Source: Prochlorococcus sp. AG-418-I20 (GTDB lineage: Bacteria; Cyanobacteriota; Cyanobacteriia; PCC-6307; Cyanobiaceae). From it: DNA of 64,000 nt. The notes beneath the pieces were generated by a model. It was not told where the DNA came from. It did no database searches and saw nothing but the letters and a program-made list of their open reading frames with translations. Below, piece by piece: positions 9,537-19,222 of the stretch; within the stretch, counting starts at the first letter, position 1; each line of letters opens with the position of its first letter. Where the stretch lies: NCBI GenBank assembly GCA_003214175.1, contig QCLZ01000004.1, positions 106,802 to 170,801 on the forward strand. The letters are read 5' to 3'. The position numbers were made by a program, and so were the translations under genes.

Positions 9537-11039
9537 ATGAGACAGTCCGAAGTTGTTGTTATTGGCGCCGGTATAGCAGGACTAACCTCTGCAGCAATTT
9601 TATCAAAACAAGGCTTATCAGTGACTTTAATCGAATCTCATACTCAAGCAGGAGGATGTGCCGGTACCTTTAAAAGAAAGAATTATATATTTGATGTTGG
9701 TGCAACTCAGGTTGCCGGTTTAGAGAAGGGAGGAATACATTCTAGAATTTTTAATTTTTTAGATATTCCATCCCCAGAAGCCTCAATTTTAGACCCAGCT
9801 TGTATTGTTGATTTAGATGATGGTAAGCCCATATCTATTTGGTATGAAAAAAGTAAATGGATTGCTGAACAAGAAATGCAGTTTCCAGGGAGTAGTAAAT
9901 TTTGGAAACTATGTACTCTCATTCATCAAAGTAATTGGATATTTGCAAATAATAATCCCGTATTACCAATAAGTAATTTTTGGGATTTTTCCCAACTTTT
10001 TAAAGCACTAGTACCATCAAATCTCGTCACAGGTATTTTACTTAAATCTACTATTTTTGATTTATTACGGATTTGTGGATTATCCAAGAATGAGCGCTTG
10101 ATAAAATTTTTAAATCTTCAACTTAAACTTTATTCTCAAGAGGACGTTTATAACACAGCAGCGTTATACGGAGCTACTGTTCTTCAGATGTGTCAACAGC
10201 CACATGGTCTATGGCATCTTAAAAAATCTATGCAGTCTTTAAGTGAAGCATTAGAAAGTTCATTAAGTAAAACTGGAGTTAATCTAATTTTTGGACAAAA
10301 AGTTAATTCTATAAATTTTGATGATGTAAATACTTGTTGGGAAGTATCTGCAAGTTCTAAAAAAAATTCTTTTACTTACCAAGCAAAAGATCTGATTTAT
10401 ACCCCGCCTCCTCAATCTTTGCTGAGGCATTTAAAAGATCCTATAAAAAACAAGCAAAGGTATAAAAATCGACTTAATAATTTGCCTGATCCAAGTGGAG
10501 CTTTAGTTTTTTATTCGGCATTAAAAAAAGAACATATAAAAAAAACTTTCTCCAATCATTATCAATTTGTTTCGAACGAATTTGGCTCTTTATTTGTATC
10601 AATTAGTGATGAAGGTGATGGAAGAGCTCCAAAAGGCGAGGTTACGTTAATTGCGAGTATCTTTACCAATACTAAAGATTGGTTTGATTTAGATAAATCA
10701 ACTTATCTGAACAAGAAAAATGATTCCATGAAAAAAATATCGATTGAATTGGAAAAACAATTTGATATTGATCCTGAAAATTGGCTACATAGAGAATTAG
10801 CCACTCCATTGGGATTTGAAAGATGGACTAATAGACCTAATGGAATAGTTGGGGGGCTTGGTCAAAATCCAGATATTTTTGGTTTATTTGGATTATCAAG
10901 TAGGACTCCTTTTGAAGGCTTGTGGCTCTGTGGAGATTCAATTTATCCAGGCGAGGGAACTGCAGGTGTTAGTCAGTCTGCATTAATGGTCGCAAGGCAA
11001 ATTTTAGCTGCAAAAGGTATAGAAAATTTTAATTTATGA
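9537..11039 (+). CDS. CrtD/CrtH-family FAD-dependent carotenoid desaturase or isomerase
   Basis: A 500-residue flavoprotein with an N-terminal dinucleotide fold (VVIGAGIAGLTSA), a GGCAGTF substrate-entry segment and the C-terminal FAD signature LWLCGDSIYPGEGTAGVSQSAL. This marks the phytoene-desaturase-like family that includes the C-3',4' desaturase CrtD and carotene isomerase CrtH. Overall look favours CrtD, but I cannot separate the two safely without alignment. ATG 9537 is preferred over TTG 9513, which would overlap the divergent kinase. The 3' end overlaps tyrA by 11 bases in convergent orientation. Confidence 0.83.
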   Translation: MRQSEVVVIGAGIAGLTSAAILSKQGLSVTLIESHTQAGGCAGTFKRKNYIFDVGATQVAGLEKGGIHSRIFNFLDIPSPEASILDPACIVDLDDGKPISIWYEKSKWIAEQEMQFPGSSKFWKLCTLIHQSNWIFANNNPVLPISNFWDFSQLFKALVPSNLVTGILLKSTIFDLLRICGLSKNERLIKFLNLQLKLYSQEDVYNTAALYGATVLQMCQQPHGLWHLKKSMQSLSEALESSLSKTGVNLIFGQKVNSINFDDVNTCWEVSASSKKNSFTYQAKDLIYTPPPQSLLRHLKDPIKNKQRYKNRLNNLPDPSGALVFYSALKKEHIKKTFSNHYQFVSNEFGSLFVSISDEGDGRAPKGEVTLIASIFTNTKDWFDLDKSTYLNKKNDSMKKISIELEKQFDIDPENWLHRELATPLGFERWTNRPNGIVGGLGQNPDIFGLFGLSSRTPFEGLWLCGDSIYPGEGTAGVSQSALMVARQILAAKGIENFNL

Positions 11040-11868
11040 AATTTTCTCTGACTTCTTTTGCTTCAGCAAGTTTGTTAGAAAGTAAATCCCAATTTTTTTC
11101 TTTAATCAAAGATTCCAGTGTATTCAGCTTGTTCTTAAAATTATTTATAGCATTTAAAACATTAATCTGATTATTAATAGCTAAATCTAAGCCTAATTGT
11201 TTATTGCCGCCCCCAACTCTTGAAGTGTCAGCAAATCCTGTAGCTGCCAGTTTTTGTGTGATATCTAATAAAGATTGATTATTTTGTGTATTTACAGTTT
11301 CTATTAGGGCTGTAGCCAAAAATATAGGTAAATGAGAGATTAAAGAAACTGCTTCATCATGCTCTGTTGGCGATGCATGGCAAATTTCACAATCCATTGA
11401 TTTTATTAGTTGGGAAAGAGTGCTTAATGCACTTAAATTAGTTTTTTCTGTAGGGGTAATAATCCATTTTGCATTTTTAAAAAGATCTTCAAATCCTGAA
11501 TCAACTCCTTTTTTTTCTGTTCCTGCCATTGGATGTGATCCAATAAATAAAGGATGCAAATCTTCCCATGTTTTTACAATTGGTTCTTTTACAGAGCCTA
11601 CATCAGTTAGTATTATTCCCTTAGGTATTGATGCTACTAATCGTTCAGATGGACTGATCAAATCTTTGATAGGCAATGCCAAAATTATGAGCTCACATTT
11701 TTTTAGTAAGCTCAGATCACAGCTAACAAAATTTGCAAGCTTTTGTTCCTTAGCTTTTTTTTCATTAAATTCATTATTTACTATTCCATAAATTGTATGG
11801 TTTAGACTTTGGAGTTTTAATCCTAAAGAACCGCCTATTAAACCTAAACCTACTATTCCAATTTTCAT
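11029..11868 (-). CDS. tyrA: Arogenate/prephenate dehydrogenase (TyrA family)
   Basis: Makes the tyrosine precursor by NAD(P)-dependent oxidative decarboxylation; cyanobacterial members usually use arogenate and NADP. The 279 residues begin with a GLGLIGGSLG nucleotide loop (7-16), contain TDVGSVK (88-94), GSHPMAGTE (110-118) with the catalytic-site His, and SLISHLP. No ACT or chorismate mutase domain is attached, so it is the short monofunctional form. pheA for the phenylalanine branch is elsewhere in the window at 61937. Confidence 0.92.
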   Translation of the reverse strand: MKIGIVGLGLIGGSLGLKLQSLNHTIYGIVNNEFNEKKAKEQKLANFVSCDLSLLKKCELIILALPIKDLISPSERLVASIPKGIILTDVGSVKEPIVKTWEDLHPLFIGSHPMAGTEKKGVDSGFEDLFKNAKWIITPTEKTNLSALSTLSQLIKSMDCEICHASPTEHDEAVSLISHLPIFLATALIETVNTQNNQSLLDITQKLAATGFADTSRVGGGNKQLGLDLAINNQINVLNAINNFKNKLNTLESLIKEKNWDLLSNKLAEAKEVRENFIN

Positions 11869-11963
11869 AGATTGATTAATTTAAGACCCTCTTATATTGA
11901 TACCAATTTTTTGTATATTAGGTTAATAAATTTTGTATGTATTGAAAATTAAATTAATTATAA

Positions 11964-13412
11964 ATGCTTGAAATTTTAAGTCATCAATATTTGAAAAATT
12001 TTTTGAGAGATCAAAGTATTAATTGGGAACACATATATTCTTTTGGGAGGATAATTTCCAAATGTATTGAAAATAATTCTACATACTTAATTAATTCAGA
12101 AATCTTCTCCAGCTATGATTGGTTATCTCCAATTTTGATTTCTCTATTTTTAAAGGAAGAGGATTCAACTTTTATTTTATCTGAAGAAAAAATTGAATAC
12201 ATCAAACGATTCCAGATTGATTTATTGAAAAATCTAGGTTTTAATTTTGGTTTAAAAAATGATCAACTGATTTTTGCAAATCATCATGTTCGCTTGATTA
12301 CAATAAAAGGCTTACTTAACGATCCTAATTCTCTTAGTCTTAGAAATCATCGAATAGTTTATTCTGGAATTGAGGATATAAAACAGGATTTAGAAAATCA
12401 TTTTAGAATTTCTTTACTTAAAAAGGATTGGAGAAGAAATTCTAAAGAATTTGAATTAATCAATCAAAAATTTATAAAAGTATATGATTCCTTGAAGAAA
12501 AAGTTCTTTTCGAGAAAGCTCTTAGGAAATAATTATATCAAGTTAGATGATAAAGAAATTAGTTTTTTTTCAAGTTTTTTTCATGAATATTCTTTTTTTT
12601 CTGATAAATTTTTAAGTATTGACAAAGCTTTATATCAAGGTTGGGCATGTTGGGTGAAATTAAATCATATAAATTTAGATTGGAATTTGTATTTGCAGCC
12701 AATAGATGAACTTTCTCAAATTAAGGAATTTTTTTCGAATAATAAATTTGTTTTTTTATCAGTATTGAGAAAAGATAATTTTTTTCAAATGTATCTCAAA
12801 AAGCACAGTTTAGAAATTGACTTGGTTATTAATTTTAAAAGTAATTTTGAAGAGAAAAAGATTTCATTATATATACCCTCTAAACAGTTGCTTCCTAATA
12901 ATCCTCTTTTTACTAATTCAATCTTGGATAAATGCAAAAATTTAATACTTTTTAGAAAGGGATTAACTTTAGTTTTGTCTGACGATATTGATTTAAAAAA
13001 TAAACTTGCTACAGAATTAGCTTCTAAGTACGGGAAGAGGGTATTGCTAGAGTCAATTCCCGCTGGTGAAAATGAAATCCTTTGCTCAAGTTTTGATTGG
13101 TGGATCACTAATTCTTATTTAATTCAAATTCCAGAACAAATTATCATTCCGTTACTACCGATTCCTAATATGTTAGAACCTATTAACTCAATTACTGTTT
13201 CTCATAAAAAAAAGCTTTCCCAAGATTGGTTTAGAGACTTCTTTCTTCCTCAAGCCAGATTAAAACTTGAAAGATCTATTTCTCCTTTAAGAAAAAATTC
13301 AGGTAAGTTAGTAATTTTAGATGGAAGAGTAAATAAAAGAAACTGGGGAAGATTACTTTTGCAAAACATTCAACCCTCAAAACAAATTAACTATATGCTA
13401 CCTTTTGATTAG
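11964..13412 (+). CDS. Degenerate DinG-family helicase-like protein
   Basis: The 482-residue protein ends with a block, DWFRDFFLPQARLKLERSI and KLVILDGRVNKRNWGRLLL, that closely follows the C-terminal helicase motifs of DinG/XPD-like ATPases (normally LPxAxxxLKQGxGRLIR...DxRxxxxxYG). However, I find no Walker A (GxGKT/S), no DEAH box and no FeS cysteine cluster in the N-terminal half. It therefore looks like a helicase relative that has lost ATPase function, or one too diverged to recognise by eye. It is AT-rich, starts at ATG and is followed closely by the DUF2839 gene. No confident function. Confidence 0.65.
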   Translation: MLEILSHQYLKNFLRDQSINWEHIYSFGRIISKCIENNSTYLINSEIFSSYDWLSPILISLFLKEEDSTFILSEEKIEYIKRFQIDLLKNLGFNFGLKNDQLIFANHHVRLITIKGLLNDPNSLSLRNHRIVYSGIEDIKQDLENHFRISLLKKDWRRNSKEFELINQKFIKVYDSLKKKFFSRKLLGNNYIKLDDKEISFFSSFFHEYSFFSDKFLSIDKALYQGWACWVKLNHINLDWNLYLQPIDELSQIKEFFSNNKFVFLSVLRKDNFFQMYLKKHSLEIDLVINFKSNFEEKKISLYIPSKQLLPNNPLFTNSILDKCKNLILFRKGLTLVLSDDIDLKNKLATELASKYGKRVLLESIPAGENEILCSSFDWWITNSYLIQIPEQIIIPLLPIPNMLEPINSITVSHKKKLSQDWFRDFFLPQARLKLERSISPLRKNSGKLVILDGRVNKRNWGRLLLQNIQPSKQINYMLPFD

Positions 13413-13441
13413 GCTATGATTTTGTAAATAACTAAAGAAAT

Positions 13442-13687
13442 ATGGGAGAATCAAAAAGACGTAAAATACTTGGGTTACCTCCCAAAAAAAATAATACTAA
13501 TACTAAATTTGATGAGTCTCCAAGATTATTTGAATGGCTTCCCTTTACAATCAATCAAAGAGATAACCTAATTAAATTAAGTATTAAGGCGAGTTGGTTT
13601 GGAATTGGAGGTTTAGTAGTCTTATGGGTTGTAGTAAGATTTATAGGACCTGCTGCTGGTTGGTGGACTTTGGCTGATTCTATATAA
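13442..13687 (+). CDS. DUF2839 family small membrane protein
   Basis: An 81-residue protein of a cyanobacteria-restricted family. It begins MGESKRRKILGLPPKK, a highly basic N-terminus typical of DUF2839, and has one hydrophobic segment (about 51-70) containing GGLVVLWVVVRFIGPAAGWW. A clean ATG follows the DinG-like gene by 29 bases, and the stop is two bases from the recA stop (convergent). Function is unknown; a membrane location is inferred from the hydrophobic helix. Confidence 0.82.
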   Translation: MGESKRRKILGLPPKKNNTNTKFDESPRLFEWLPFTINQRDNLIKLSIKASWFGIGGLVVLWVVVRFIGPAAGWWTLADSI

Positions 13688-13689
13688 AT

Positions 13690-14787
13690 CTAAGCTACTG
13701 TTTTTATATCATTAACAGCCATTGTATTAGCAGAATTGCTATTTAATGCTTTCATTGAATTTGAACTTACTTCAGTACCTTCTGTTAATTTCTCTCTAAC
13801 CATCGATTCTAATTGATTCCTGATTTCTAAGTTTTGATCAAGCCAAATAATTGTATTATCTCTTCCTTGTCCAATATTCTCTCCCTCATAACTATACCAA
13901 GCACCTCTCCTTATTATAATATTAGTCTCTTCTGCTAAATCTAATAAACATCCTGTTGTACTAATACCTTTTCCGAAGAGAATATCAAATTCTGCAATTC
14001 TAAAGGGTGGTGCAACTTTGTTTTTTGCGACTTTCACTTTTGCTCTTATACCGTATTCTTCAGTACCTCTTTTAAGAGTTTGCATTCTTCTGATATCGAG
14101 TCTCACTGAGGCGTAAAACTTTAATGCATTACCTCCTGTGGTTGTTTCTGGATTGCCGTATGTAACACCAATTTTTAGTCGTAACTGATTTAGGAATATT
14201 ACCGTACATCCAGATTTGCCAATATTTCCTGTTATTTTCCTCATTGCTTGACTCATTAGCCTTGCTTGGCTTCCAATTACGTGATCTCCCATCTCTCCTT
14301 CTATTTCTGCTCTTGGAGTTAGTGCTGCTACCGAGTCAACAACTACAAGATCTACTGCACTCGATCTTATAAGTTGGTCAACTATTTCTAAAGCCATTTC
14401 ACCAGTATCTGGTTGTGAAACTAACAAATTTGCAACATCAACTCCTAATGATGCTGCATAAACCGGATCGAGTGCATGCTCAGCATCTACAAATGCAGCT
14501 ACTCCTCCATTTTTTTGGACTTCCGCAATCGCGTGAAGCGTTAATGTAGTTTTTCCTGAACTTTCTGGTCCGTAAACTTCTACTACTCTTCCTTTTGGAT
14601 ATCCTCCTCCTAATGCTAAATCTAAGGTGAGTGCTCCAGTAGATATTGTTTCAACTTTCATTCTTGAGGCGTCACCAAGTCTCATTATTGACCCTCGCCC
14701 AAAATTTCTTTCTATTTGACCTAAGACGAGACTTAATGCCTTGTCTTTTTCTTTTGAGTCAGGTTTTTTCTTTTCTTCAAGGCTCAT
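13690..14787 (-). CDS. recA: Recombinase A
   Basis: RecA forms filaments on single-stranded DNA, drives strand exchange and triggers LexA self-cleavage. The 365-residue protein has Walker [10 protein letters not shown] at 73-81, VVVDSVAAL as Walker B, the L2 loop region with [20 protein letters not shown], and a polar C-terminal tail. Length is standard. A LexA-type palindrome overlapping a TATAGT -10 element lies 87-100 bases upstream of the ATG, which suggests SOS control. Confidence 0.98.
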   Translation of the reverse strand: MSLEEKKKPDSKEKDKALSLVLGQIERNFGRGSIMRLGDASRMKVETISTGALTLDLALGGGYPKGRVVEVYGPESSGKTTLTLHAIAEVQKNGGVAAFVDAEHALDPVYAASLGVDVANLLVSQPDTGEMALEIVDQLIRSSAVDLVVVDSVAALTPRAEIEGEMGDHVIGSQARLMSQAMRKITGNIGKSGCTVIFLNQLRLKIGVTYGNPETTTGGNALKFYASVRLDIRRMQTLKRGTEEYGIRAKVKVAKNKVAPPFRIAEFDILFGKGISTTGCLLDLAEETNIIIRRGAWYSYEGENIGQGRDNTIIWLDQNLEIRNQLESMVREKLTEGTEVSSNSMKALNSNSANTMAVNDIKTVA

Positions 14788-14868
14788 TGTCTGAATTTAT
14801 ATGTTTAAGTTTCTTGTAATTATTATAAATTTGGAATTTTTTATTTAAACCAAACTTCATAAATACAA

Positions 14869-14887
14869 ACTATAGTACATCTGTACC
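14869..14887 (-). promoter_or_regulatory. LexA-type SOS box overlapping recA promoter
   Basis: The inverted repeat GTACA-TC-TGTAC (14875-14886) sits upstream of recA. Read in the recA direction it is directly followed by TATAGT (rc of 14869-14874), a good -10 hexamer. It resembles the cyanobacterial LexA consensus AGTACWNWTGTACT. No convincing -35 was seen. Binding itself is inferred. Confidence 0.6.
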
Positions 14888-14901
14888 CTAGCTGATTATC
14901 T

Positions 14902-15681
14902 TTAAATTGCAACTAATTCTTCAAGTTCGACTAATTTTAATAATTTGATTTCATTACTTAAATTATATCTATCTAATCCTTTTAAATATCCCCAATCAGC
15001 TAGGAAGCATGGAATATGAGAAGTTTCTGAATTTTGTTTAATGTCGATTAGCGTTTTTTTTCTATCTTCTATAAAACCTAAAATTTCGTGATTTTGTGAA
15101 AGCTTTTCAGCTATTTTGATTTTTGTTCCAGATTCATAACCAAAAATAAATTCTGGAAAAATATTTAATTGTTTAAGAATTTTTTCTGCAAATATTTTTC
15201 CTTTTGTTGTTATGATTCCTGTTTTGATTTCTCTTCTCTTTAATTCTTTCATAAAATTTATAACTTCAACAAATGGATCATGTAACTTTACCCACGATTT
15301 AAAATCTTTATCAATTTGGTACTGGCGAGACTTATCTAATATTTTTTGTAAATCTTCAGCAATCCAGGAATTATCATTTAATATCCTCTGGCAATTTTGA
15401 TAATAATTATTAATGAAATCATCTTTATTATGATTTTTTAATGGATTTTCTACTTTTATAATTTCGTGAACAATTAAAATCATTTCCCAACCATATTTTA
15501 CCCAAGGCCTAATTTCTTTAAAAGAATTTGGTACTCTTTTATAACGTTTTTGATCAATAGAGATGTGTGATGAATTTAAATATTTTTCACAGGCCAGCAA
15601 GGAACTATGCCAATATTCATGCATTCCATCGACTATTACTCCATCAAAATCAAATAGAAATATTTTTTGAGTAGACACCAA
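14902..15681 (-). CDS. HAD-superfamily hydrolase
   Basis: A 259-residue phosphatase-like protein. HAD motif I is FDFDGVIVDG (10-19, nucleophile Asp11), motif II is the TGIITTKGK region with Thr, and motif IV-type acidic residues appear in LGFIEDRKKTL. An alpha-helical cap lies between motifs I and II. The start is TTG at 15681 or GTG three bases later. Convergence with other genes is absent; recA lies downstream on the same strand. The substrate cannot be predicted. Confidence 0.82.
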   Translation of the reverse strand: MVSTQKIFLFDFDGVIVDGMHEYWHSSLLACEKYLNSSHISIDQKRYKRVPNSFKEIRPWVKYGWEMILIVHEIIKVENPLKNHNKDDFINNYYQNCQRILNDNSWIAEDLQKILDKSRQYQIDKDFKSWVKLHDPFVEVINFMKELKRREIKTGIITTKGKIFAEKILKQLNIFPEFIFGYESGTKIKIAEKLSQNHEILGFIEDRKKTLIDIKQNSETSHIPCFLADWGYLKGLDRYNLSNEIKLLKLVELEELVAI

Positions 15682-15694
15682 TTCAATATTAGGA

Positions 15695-15766
15695 CTGGGC
15701 CGCTAGGATTCGAACCTAGGAATGTCGAGACCAAAACCCGATGCCTTACCACTTGGCGACGGCCCA
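15695..15766 (-). tRNA. tRNA-Gln (anticodon TTG)
   Basis: On the minus strand the acceptor TGGGCCG (from 15766) pairs with CGGCCCA, the discriminator is G, the anticodon loop TTTTGGT carries TTG, and the T arm reads CCTAGGTTCGAATCCTAGC with a perfect stem. The CCA tail is not encoded. Confidence 0.96.
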
Positions 15767-15863
15767 TTGAATTTTTATTTTAATACATGAAAAGATTTTT
15801 TTCTATCAAAAAAATACAAAGTTTTTATAAAAACGGAGCATGTTTTGAAAAATATTATTTGAA

Positions 15864-16862
15864 TTAGCTTGATTTCCATGGCTCTAGAAATTTCTGAGCT
15901 TTTTTAATCGCTAAAGCCATTCTTTCAGGATACTCATAGAGTCTTTTGTTATTTTTGTGAGCAAATTCAATTAGGGGCTGCATAATTTTTCTTGCAGCAC
16001 TTCCAAATGCTATTCCATCTGGAAGATTGTTTGACTTCAAAAATTCATGAGTTTTTTCATTTGTTCCTCCTGCTAATTGAATTAATCCTGGTGGAAGATC
16101 CGAACCGATTTTTTCGAATAACTTAACTGTATCTCTACTTGTTGTCGGAGCAAGATCACCGGACATTGGCCTTCCATCTAGCTGCCAGATAAGGGGAATA
16201 TTAAGTTCTTCAAGAATTTCATATCTTTCCCAAAGAGCTTCCAAAAGATCTTCGGGTTCTTGTGATTTTTTGAAAGATTGATTTAAACCACAACTGATAG
16301 ATATCTTGTCTAATTTTGGTCCAGAACTTTTAAGGATACTTACAATTTTTGTAAAAGAATCTAGGCGATTTATTTCTGTATGAATTTCTACTGCATTAGG
16401 TTTTATTTTTTGAAGTGTTGATGCCAAATCATCTTTTGACAAATTATATTCATATTCACTAATTAGATTTAGGGGACAGCTATTTAAACATCTTCCACAT
16501 CCATAACATTTACTCTCGTTGATCCCAAAATTATCAATTGCGAAGGTGGGGCATACTTTTTCGCACGGTCTTGGACAATGAGGAGGACATTTTAATGGAT
16601 TAAATTTTGCTTTACGAAAATGGATATCATTACCATCACTAATGCTTATCATTAATCCAGGGGAGTTTTTAAAGACTTTTTTCGCCCAATCGATTCCTTT
16701 TTTTGCTGCATGAACTATAGAGTCTTCTGCTGCAACATCTATGTAGTCGACACCAGCAGCAGTATAAATTGCACATAAATCTTCTATAGCAAAAACATCT
16801 TCATTACTGGCACCACAAATCAACTTAATCCATTTATCTTTTTTATTTTTGGTTTTAATCAA
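15864..16862 (-). CDS. ldpA: LdpA, light-dependent period iron-sulfur protein
   Basis: LdpA was defined in Synechococcus as a redox-sensing input to the circadian clock. The 332-residue protein carries two ferredoxin-like clusters, CPPHCPRPCEKVCP and CYGCGRCLNSCPLN, starting near residue 90, followed by a TIM-barrel-like region and the conserved QLDGRPMSGDLAPTTSRDT block. The start is TTG, five bases after the ndhN stop, so the two are probably one transcript. Prochlorococcus has a reduced clock, so its role here may be redox sensing more generally; that is inference. Confidence 0.9.
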   Translation of the reverse strand: MIKTKNKKDKWIKLICGASNEDVFAIEDLCAIYTAAGVDYIDVAAEDSIVHAAKKGIDWAKKVFKNSPGLMISISDGNDIHFRKAKFNPLKCPPHCPRPCEKVCPTFAIDNFGINESKCYGCGRCLNSCPLNLISEYEYNLSKDDLASTLQKIKPNAVEIHTEINRLDSFTKIVSILKSSGPKLDKISISCGLNQSFKKSQEPEDLLEALWERYEILEELNIPLIWQLDGRPMSGDLAPTTSRDTVKLFEKIGSDLPPGLIQLAGGTNEKTHEFLKSNNLPDGIAFGSAARKIMQPLIEFAHKNNKRLYEYPERMALAIKKAQKFLEPWKSS

Positions 16863-16867
16863 ACAAT

Positions 16868-17344
16868 TTAACTTTCAAATTCATCCAAAATATAATCACT
16901 TAATGGCTTCCATTCAAGTTTTCTTGAACCCCCCATTTCAATAACAATTGTTAGTTTGTTATCTTTAGTGCAAATCTCAATTAAGCTCTCTAATTCAGAT
17001 TGAGAAAATACTTGACCTTCCAATAACCATAGTAGCTTATTTTTATCATTTTCATTAAACAACTCAGAAGCTTGTGGGATTACTTGTTGAACTTCCCCAA
17101 GTGCTCCATTTCTTCCTACGCTTTGATGGCCAAGGTGAGGTGGTCTAACGCCATGCAATTTGAGCAAGAAGACTTCTGGATCTCCAAGCCCTCTTGCTGA
17201 GGTTATAAAAGTTTTAAAGCCCTTGGCCCTCATTCTCCTTAAAAGACGAGTTTCGTAACCACCTTCAAGAGGAGAAAATATTGCAAGACATTTATTAGTT
17301 GTTAAATCGTTATGAAACTTTTTCCCTGTGAGAAGTAATGGCAT
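16868..17344 (-). CDS. ndhN: NAD(P)H-quinone oxidoreductase subunit N
   Basis: A 158-residue peripheral subunit of the thylakoid NDH-1 complex (photosynthetic complex I), specific to the oxygenic photosynthetic lineage. Recognised from [14 protein letters not shown] at the N-terminus and the [23 protein letters not shown] segment followed by [21 protein letters not shown]. Length matches the family. It is the first gene of the ndhN-ldpA pair and is divergent from the ribosomal-protein cluster, sharing a 284-base spacer with it. Confidence 0.95.
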   Translation of the reverse strand: MPLLLTGKKFHNDLTTNKCLAIFSPLEGGYETRLLRRMRAKGFKTFITSARGLGDPEVFLLKLHGVRPPHLGHQSVGRNGALGEVQQVIPQASELFNENDKNKLLWLLEGQVFSQSELESLIEICTKDNKLTIVIEMGGSRKLEWKPLSDYILDEFES

Positions 17345-17628
17345 AAAAATTTCCTTTATTTCTATTTTATTTTATTTTATGGTACTTGATGATGTACAAT
17401 TGTAACTCAGTGAATTTTTAAGCTCGTAAGTTAGCCGAGCCTCTACAAAATTTCACATTTTTTAGCGTTTCGTTAAAAAATTCAGGTGGGTTTATCCCAG
17501 GAGAAACTATCTATTTTTTTAGATAAGTCTCAACCTTATTAATTTAATTGTTTTTTATTAGCTTCACCTTAATTACTGAAGGGTTTAGATAATTAAAAAA
17601 TTATTACGAGCTAGCCTATTTTAGTCTT
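17345..17628. promoter_or_regulatory. Divergent promoter region ndhN / S10-type ribosomal operon
   Basis: A 284-base non-coding spacer. It must hold the promoter and leader of the rplC-led operon and the ndhN promoter. A partly paired segment at about 17500-17535 (GAGAAACTATCT, T-rich loop, AGATAAGTCTC) could form an imperfect leader hairpin. No convincing -35/-10 pair stands out. Confidence 0.4.
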
Positions 17629-18282
17629 ATGTCTATAGGAATTTTAGGAAAGAAATTGGGAATGTCCCAACTTTTCGACGACAACGGTAATGCAGTTCCA
17701 GTTACTCTCATTGAGGCTGGTCCATGTCGAGTCACGCAATTAAAAACTACAGCTTTGGATGGCTATACTGCCGTTCAGATTGGATATGGCTTGTCTAAAG
17801 AGAAGCATATTAGTAAACCTGAAAAGGGACATTTGTTGAAATCAGGTGAGGAACTTTTAAAGCATTTGAAAGAATATAGGGTTGAAGAAACTTCATCTTA
17901 TGAAGTAGGTAATCAAATAACTGTAAAAAACTTTGAGGTTGGCCAAAAAGTTGATATCAGTGGCAAATCTATGGGTAGAGGTTTTGCTGGTTACCAGAAA
18001 AGACATGGTTTTAGCAGAGGTCCTATGAGTCATGGTTCAAAAAATCATAGAGCGCCAGGCTCTACAGGAGCAGGAACAACTCCAGGGAGAATTTATCCTG
18101 GGAAAAGAATGGCAGGAAGATATGGAGGAAAACAGATAACTACAAAAGGTTTGTTAGTCCTAAAAATTGATGGCCAGAAAAATTTGATAGTAGTAAAAGG
18201 TTCTGTCCCAGGGAAGCCTGGCTCAATAGTCAATATAAAGCCAAATAACATTGTGGGTAAAAAAGGAGGTGAAAAATCATGA
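17629..18282 (+). CDS. rplC: 50S ribosomal protein L3
   Basis: An early-assembly protein of the large subunit near the peptidyl transferase centre. The 217 residues begin [15 protein letters not shown] and contain the conserved loop [17 protein letters not shown] followed by [14 protein letters not shown]. It is the first gene of the cluster because rpsJ, normally upstream in other bacteria, sits after tuf in this lineage (59978). Its last four bases overlap the rplD start, pointing to translational coupling. Confidence 0.98.
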   Translation: MSIGILGKKLGMSQLFDDNGNAVPVTLIEAGPCRVTQLKTTALDGYTAVQIGYGLSKEKHISKPEKGHLLKSGEELLKHLKEYRVEETSSYEVGNQITVKNFEVGQKVDISGKSMGRGFAGYQKRHGFSRGPMSHGSKNHRAPGSTGAGTTPGRIYPGKRMAGRYGGKQITTKGLLVLKIDGQKNLIVVKGSVPGKPGSIVNIKPNNIVGKKGGEKS

Positions 18283-18911
18283 CAACACTCGAAACTCTTA
18301 AGTGGGATGGTAAAAAATCAGGCAAAGTCTCACTTGACTTAGCTGTTGCTAAGGAAACGTCTGCGGGAGACTTAATCCACAGAGCAGTTCTTAGGCAGTT
18401 GGCAAATAAAAGACAAGGAACTGCCTCAACTTTGACAAGATCTGAAGTACGAGGCGGTGGCAGAAAGCCATATAAACAGAAAGGCACAGGTAGGGCACGT
18501 CAAGGATCAATAAGAACTCCCTTAAGGCCTGGTGGCGGAATTATTTTTGGCCCTAAGCCACGTTCTTATAAGCTTGATATGAATCGTAAGGAACGCAGAT
18601 TAGCTCTTAGAACAGCACTTATGTCCAGAGTTTCTGATATGAAGGCTGTTGAAGATTTTGGATCTACCATAAAGCAGCCTAAAACGAGTGATATCATGAA
18701 GGGCCTTGCTAGATTAGGAATCCAAAAAACTGAAAAAGTTTTAGTTATTCTTGATAGTCCATCTGAAGTAATAAAAAAATCTATAAATAATATTGAAAAA
18801 GTAAAATTAATTGCCGCTGATCAATTGAATGTATTTGATATTCTCAACGCTAACAAGTTGGTTATAGGTCAATCAGCAATAATTAAAATTCAGGAGGTTT
18901 ATGCATCATGA
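18279..18911 (+). CDS. rplD: 50S ribosomal protein L4
   Basis: An exit-tunnel protein; in enterobacteria it also autoregulates the S10 operon, which is not shown here. The 210 residues contain the long tunnel-facing loop [24 protein letters not shown] rendered in the typical form. ATGA overlaps exist at both ends, with rplC (18279-18282) and rplW (18908-18911). A GGAGGTG sequence precedes the start inside rplC and is a strong ribosome binding site. Confidence 0.98.
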   Translation: MTTLETLKWDGKKSGKVSLDLAVAKETSAGDLIHRAVLRQLANKRQGTASTLTRSEVRGGGRKPYKQKGTGRARQGSIRTPLRPGGGIIFGPKPRSYKLDMNRKERRLALRTALMSRVSDMKAVEDFGSTIKQPKTSDIMKGLARLGIQKTEKVLVILDSPSEVIKKSINNIEKVKLIAADQLNVFDILNANKLVIGQSAIIKIQEVYAS

Positions 18912-19210
18912 GGAAATTATTCGATTCTCGTTTGGCTGATGTAATAAAAAAGCCAATTATTACTGAGAAAGCTACAAACGCTATAGATCTTAATCAATAT
19001 ACTTTTGAAGTAGATCATAGAGCGGCAAAGCCACAAATAAAAGCGGCAGTAGAAGCTTTGTTCAGTGTTAAAGTCATAGGAGTTAACACTATGAATCCTC
19101 CCAGGAGAACAAGAAGAGTCGGAAAATTTTCCGGTAAACGTTCTCAGGTCAAGAAGGCAATTGTACGTCTTGCTGAAGGAGACAAAATCCAATTATTTCC
19201 AGAATCTTAA
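18908..19210 (+). CDS. rplW: 50S ribosomal protein L23
   Basis: Sits at the polypeptide exit and docks signal recognition particle and trigger factor. The 100 residues show [10 protein letters not shown] and [19 protein letters not shown], and a basic loop [16 protein letters not shown]. The start overlaps the rplD stop by four bases and follows a GGAGG ribosome binding site. Twelve bases separate it from rplB. Confidence 0.98.
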   Translation: MRKLFDSRLADVIKKPIITEKATNAIDLNQYTFEVDHRAAKPQIKAAVEALFSVKVIGVNTMNPPRRTRRVGKFSGKRSQVKKAIVRLAEGDKIQLFPES

Positions 19211-19222
19211 GGAGTTTTAATC

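Noticed and set aside
17380..17405. GTACAATTGTAA near-palindrome upstream of ndhN and rplC, considered as a LexA or NtcA site
   Set aside because: It lacks the GTAN8TAC spacing of NtcA and the full GTACN4GTAC of LexA, and neither neighbour is an expected target.
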